DNA from: Maribacter arcticus
Lineage (GTDB): Bacteria; Bacteroidota; Bacteroidia; Flavobacteriales; Flavobacteriaceae
Assembly: GCF_900167935.1 (NCBI RefSeq)
Contig: NZ_FUYL01000004.1
Location: 351,046-415,045 of the forward strand
Reading direction: 5' to 3'
Length of the DNA stretch: 64,000 bases
Numbering within the stretch: the stretch's first letter is position 1; each line of letters starts with the position of its first letter. The translations under genes and the position numbers were made by a program. The notes under the pieces are model-generated. The model was not told the DNA's origin, searched no databases, and saw only the letters and a program-made list of their open reading frames with translations. Positions 63,868 to 64,000 of the stretch are shown piece after piece.

Positions 63868-64000
63868 GTTATAGATCGGGACGTACCCGATCGCGGCCTC
63901 CGCCGCAATATCGTTGACATGAATGGAACAGGATCCTATAAAGGAAAGTAACACGTATAGTAATAAGCGAGACTTATAAAAAAAGAAAGAAATAAAGATC
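63868..64000 (-). other. 23S-5S spacer of the rRNA operon
   Basis: No gene. It contains GATCGGG-ACGTA-CCCGATC (63874-63892), a perfect 7-bp hairpin, and a GCGGCCTCCGC stem beside it, probably RNA-processing structures. The 23S 3' end is not recognisable within the window. Confidence 0.6.

Noticed and set aside
63711..63917. Open frame of 68 codons on the plus strand
   Set aside because: It runs antisense through the terminator and the 5S rRNA and has no protein-like features.

Overview
The window looks like chromosomal DNA of a member of the Flavobacteriaceae (Bacteroidota), probably marine. The evidence is AT-rich DNA, weak ribosome binding sites, promoters of the TAnnTTTG type, many lipoproteins and TonB-linked outer-membrane proteins, and lineage-typical families (CCC-motif membrane proteins, DUF6452/DUF6048, DUF2752, DUF349, OstA-like, RNase Y with ZapA). 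No CRISPR array, prophage, tRNA or intact insertion sequence was seen. A 5S rRNA at the right edge marks the 3' end of an rRNA operon that enters from beyond the window on the minus strand.

Layout. 1-6250: the tail of one amidohydrolase, a second amidohydrolase-like protein lacking its HxH ligands, a penicillin-acylase-type hydrolase, a small membrane protein and a DUF3500 protein. 6353-23475: a block devoted to aerobic carbon monoxide oxidation and molybdenum cofactor (Moco) synthesis. The minus-strand operon coxM-coxS-coxL-coxG-coxD-coxE-coxF encodes a form I CO dehydrogenase: CoxL carries the diagnostic AYRCSFR loop and the subunits are in M-S-L order. Divergent from it are a NifS-like desulfurase, a second XdhC protein, moaA, moeA, a Cys-motif membrane protein and a DinB-like protein. 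A second minus-strand operon holds moaD, moaE, moaC, mobA, a MoeB-rhodanese fusion and a TauE/SafE permease. 23683-29840: housekeeping (SPOUT methyltransferase, M48 peptidase, RelA/SpoT, Fur family, purA). 29938-34313: a sugar-related patch (DUF1080 lipoprotein, Gfo/Idh/MocA oxidoreductase) ending in a decayed SGNH/PVC-dehydrogenase/ThuA gene. 34385-43628: OstA-like protein, class III aminotransferase, TPR protein, tandem DUF368 proteins, aroE, DUF349 protein. 44057-46440: rny, a probable 6S RNA, zapA and a small coiled-coil protein. 46635-63648: M23 peptidase, TonB-linked receptor, a second cysteine desulfurase, Smr protein, small membrane proteins, ornithine aminotransferase, rlmD, a THUMP-domain methyltransferase, ZIP transporter, PAQR protein and another amidohydrolase.

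How the genes work together. The Moa/Moe/Mob proteins would make molybdopterin. The desulfurase and XdhC proteins would supply the cofactor sulfur. CoxD, CoxE and the YHS-tailed CoxF would finish the Cu-S-Mo site. CoxMSL would oxidise CO to CO2, and CoxG would link the enzyme to the membrane quinone pool. A perfect inverted repeat resembling an FNR box lies just upstream of a good promoter before coxM, which suggests oxygen, redox or starvation control. This block is the most interesting content. Its novelties are the host lineage, the XdhC-YHS fusion, the apparent absence of MogA, MocA and ModABC from an otherwise complete cluster, and the candidate control site.
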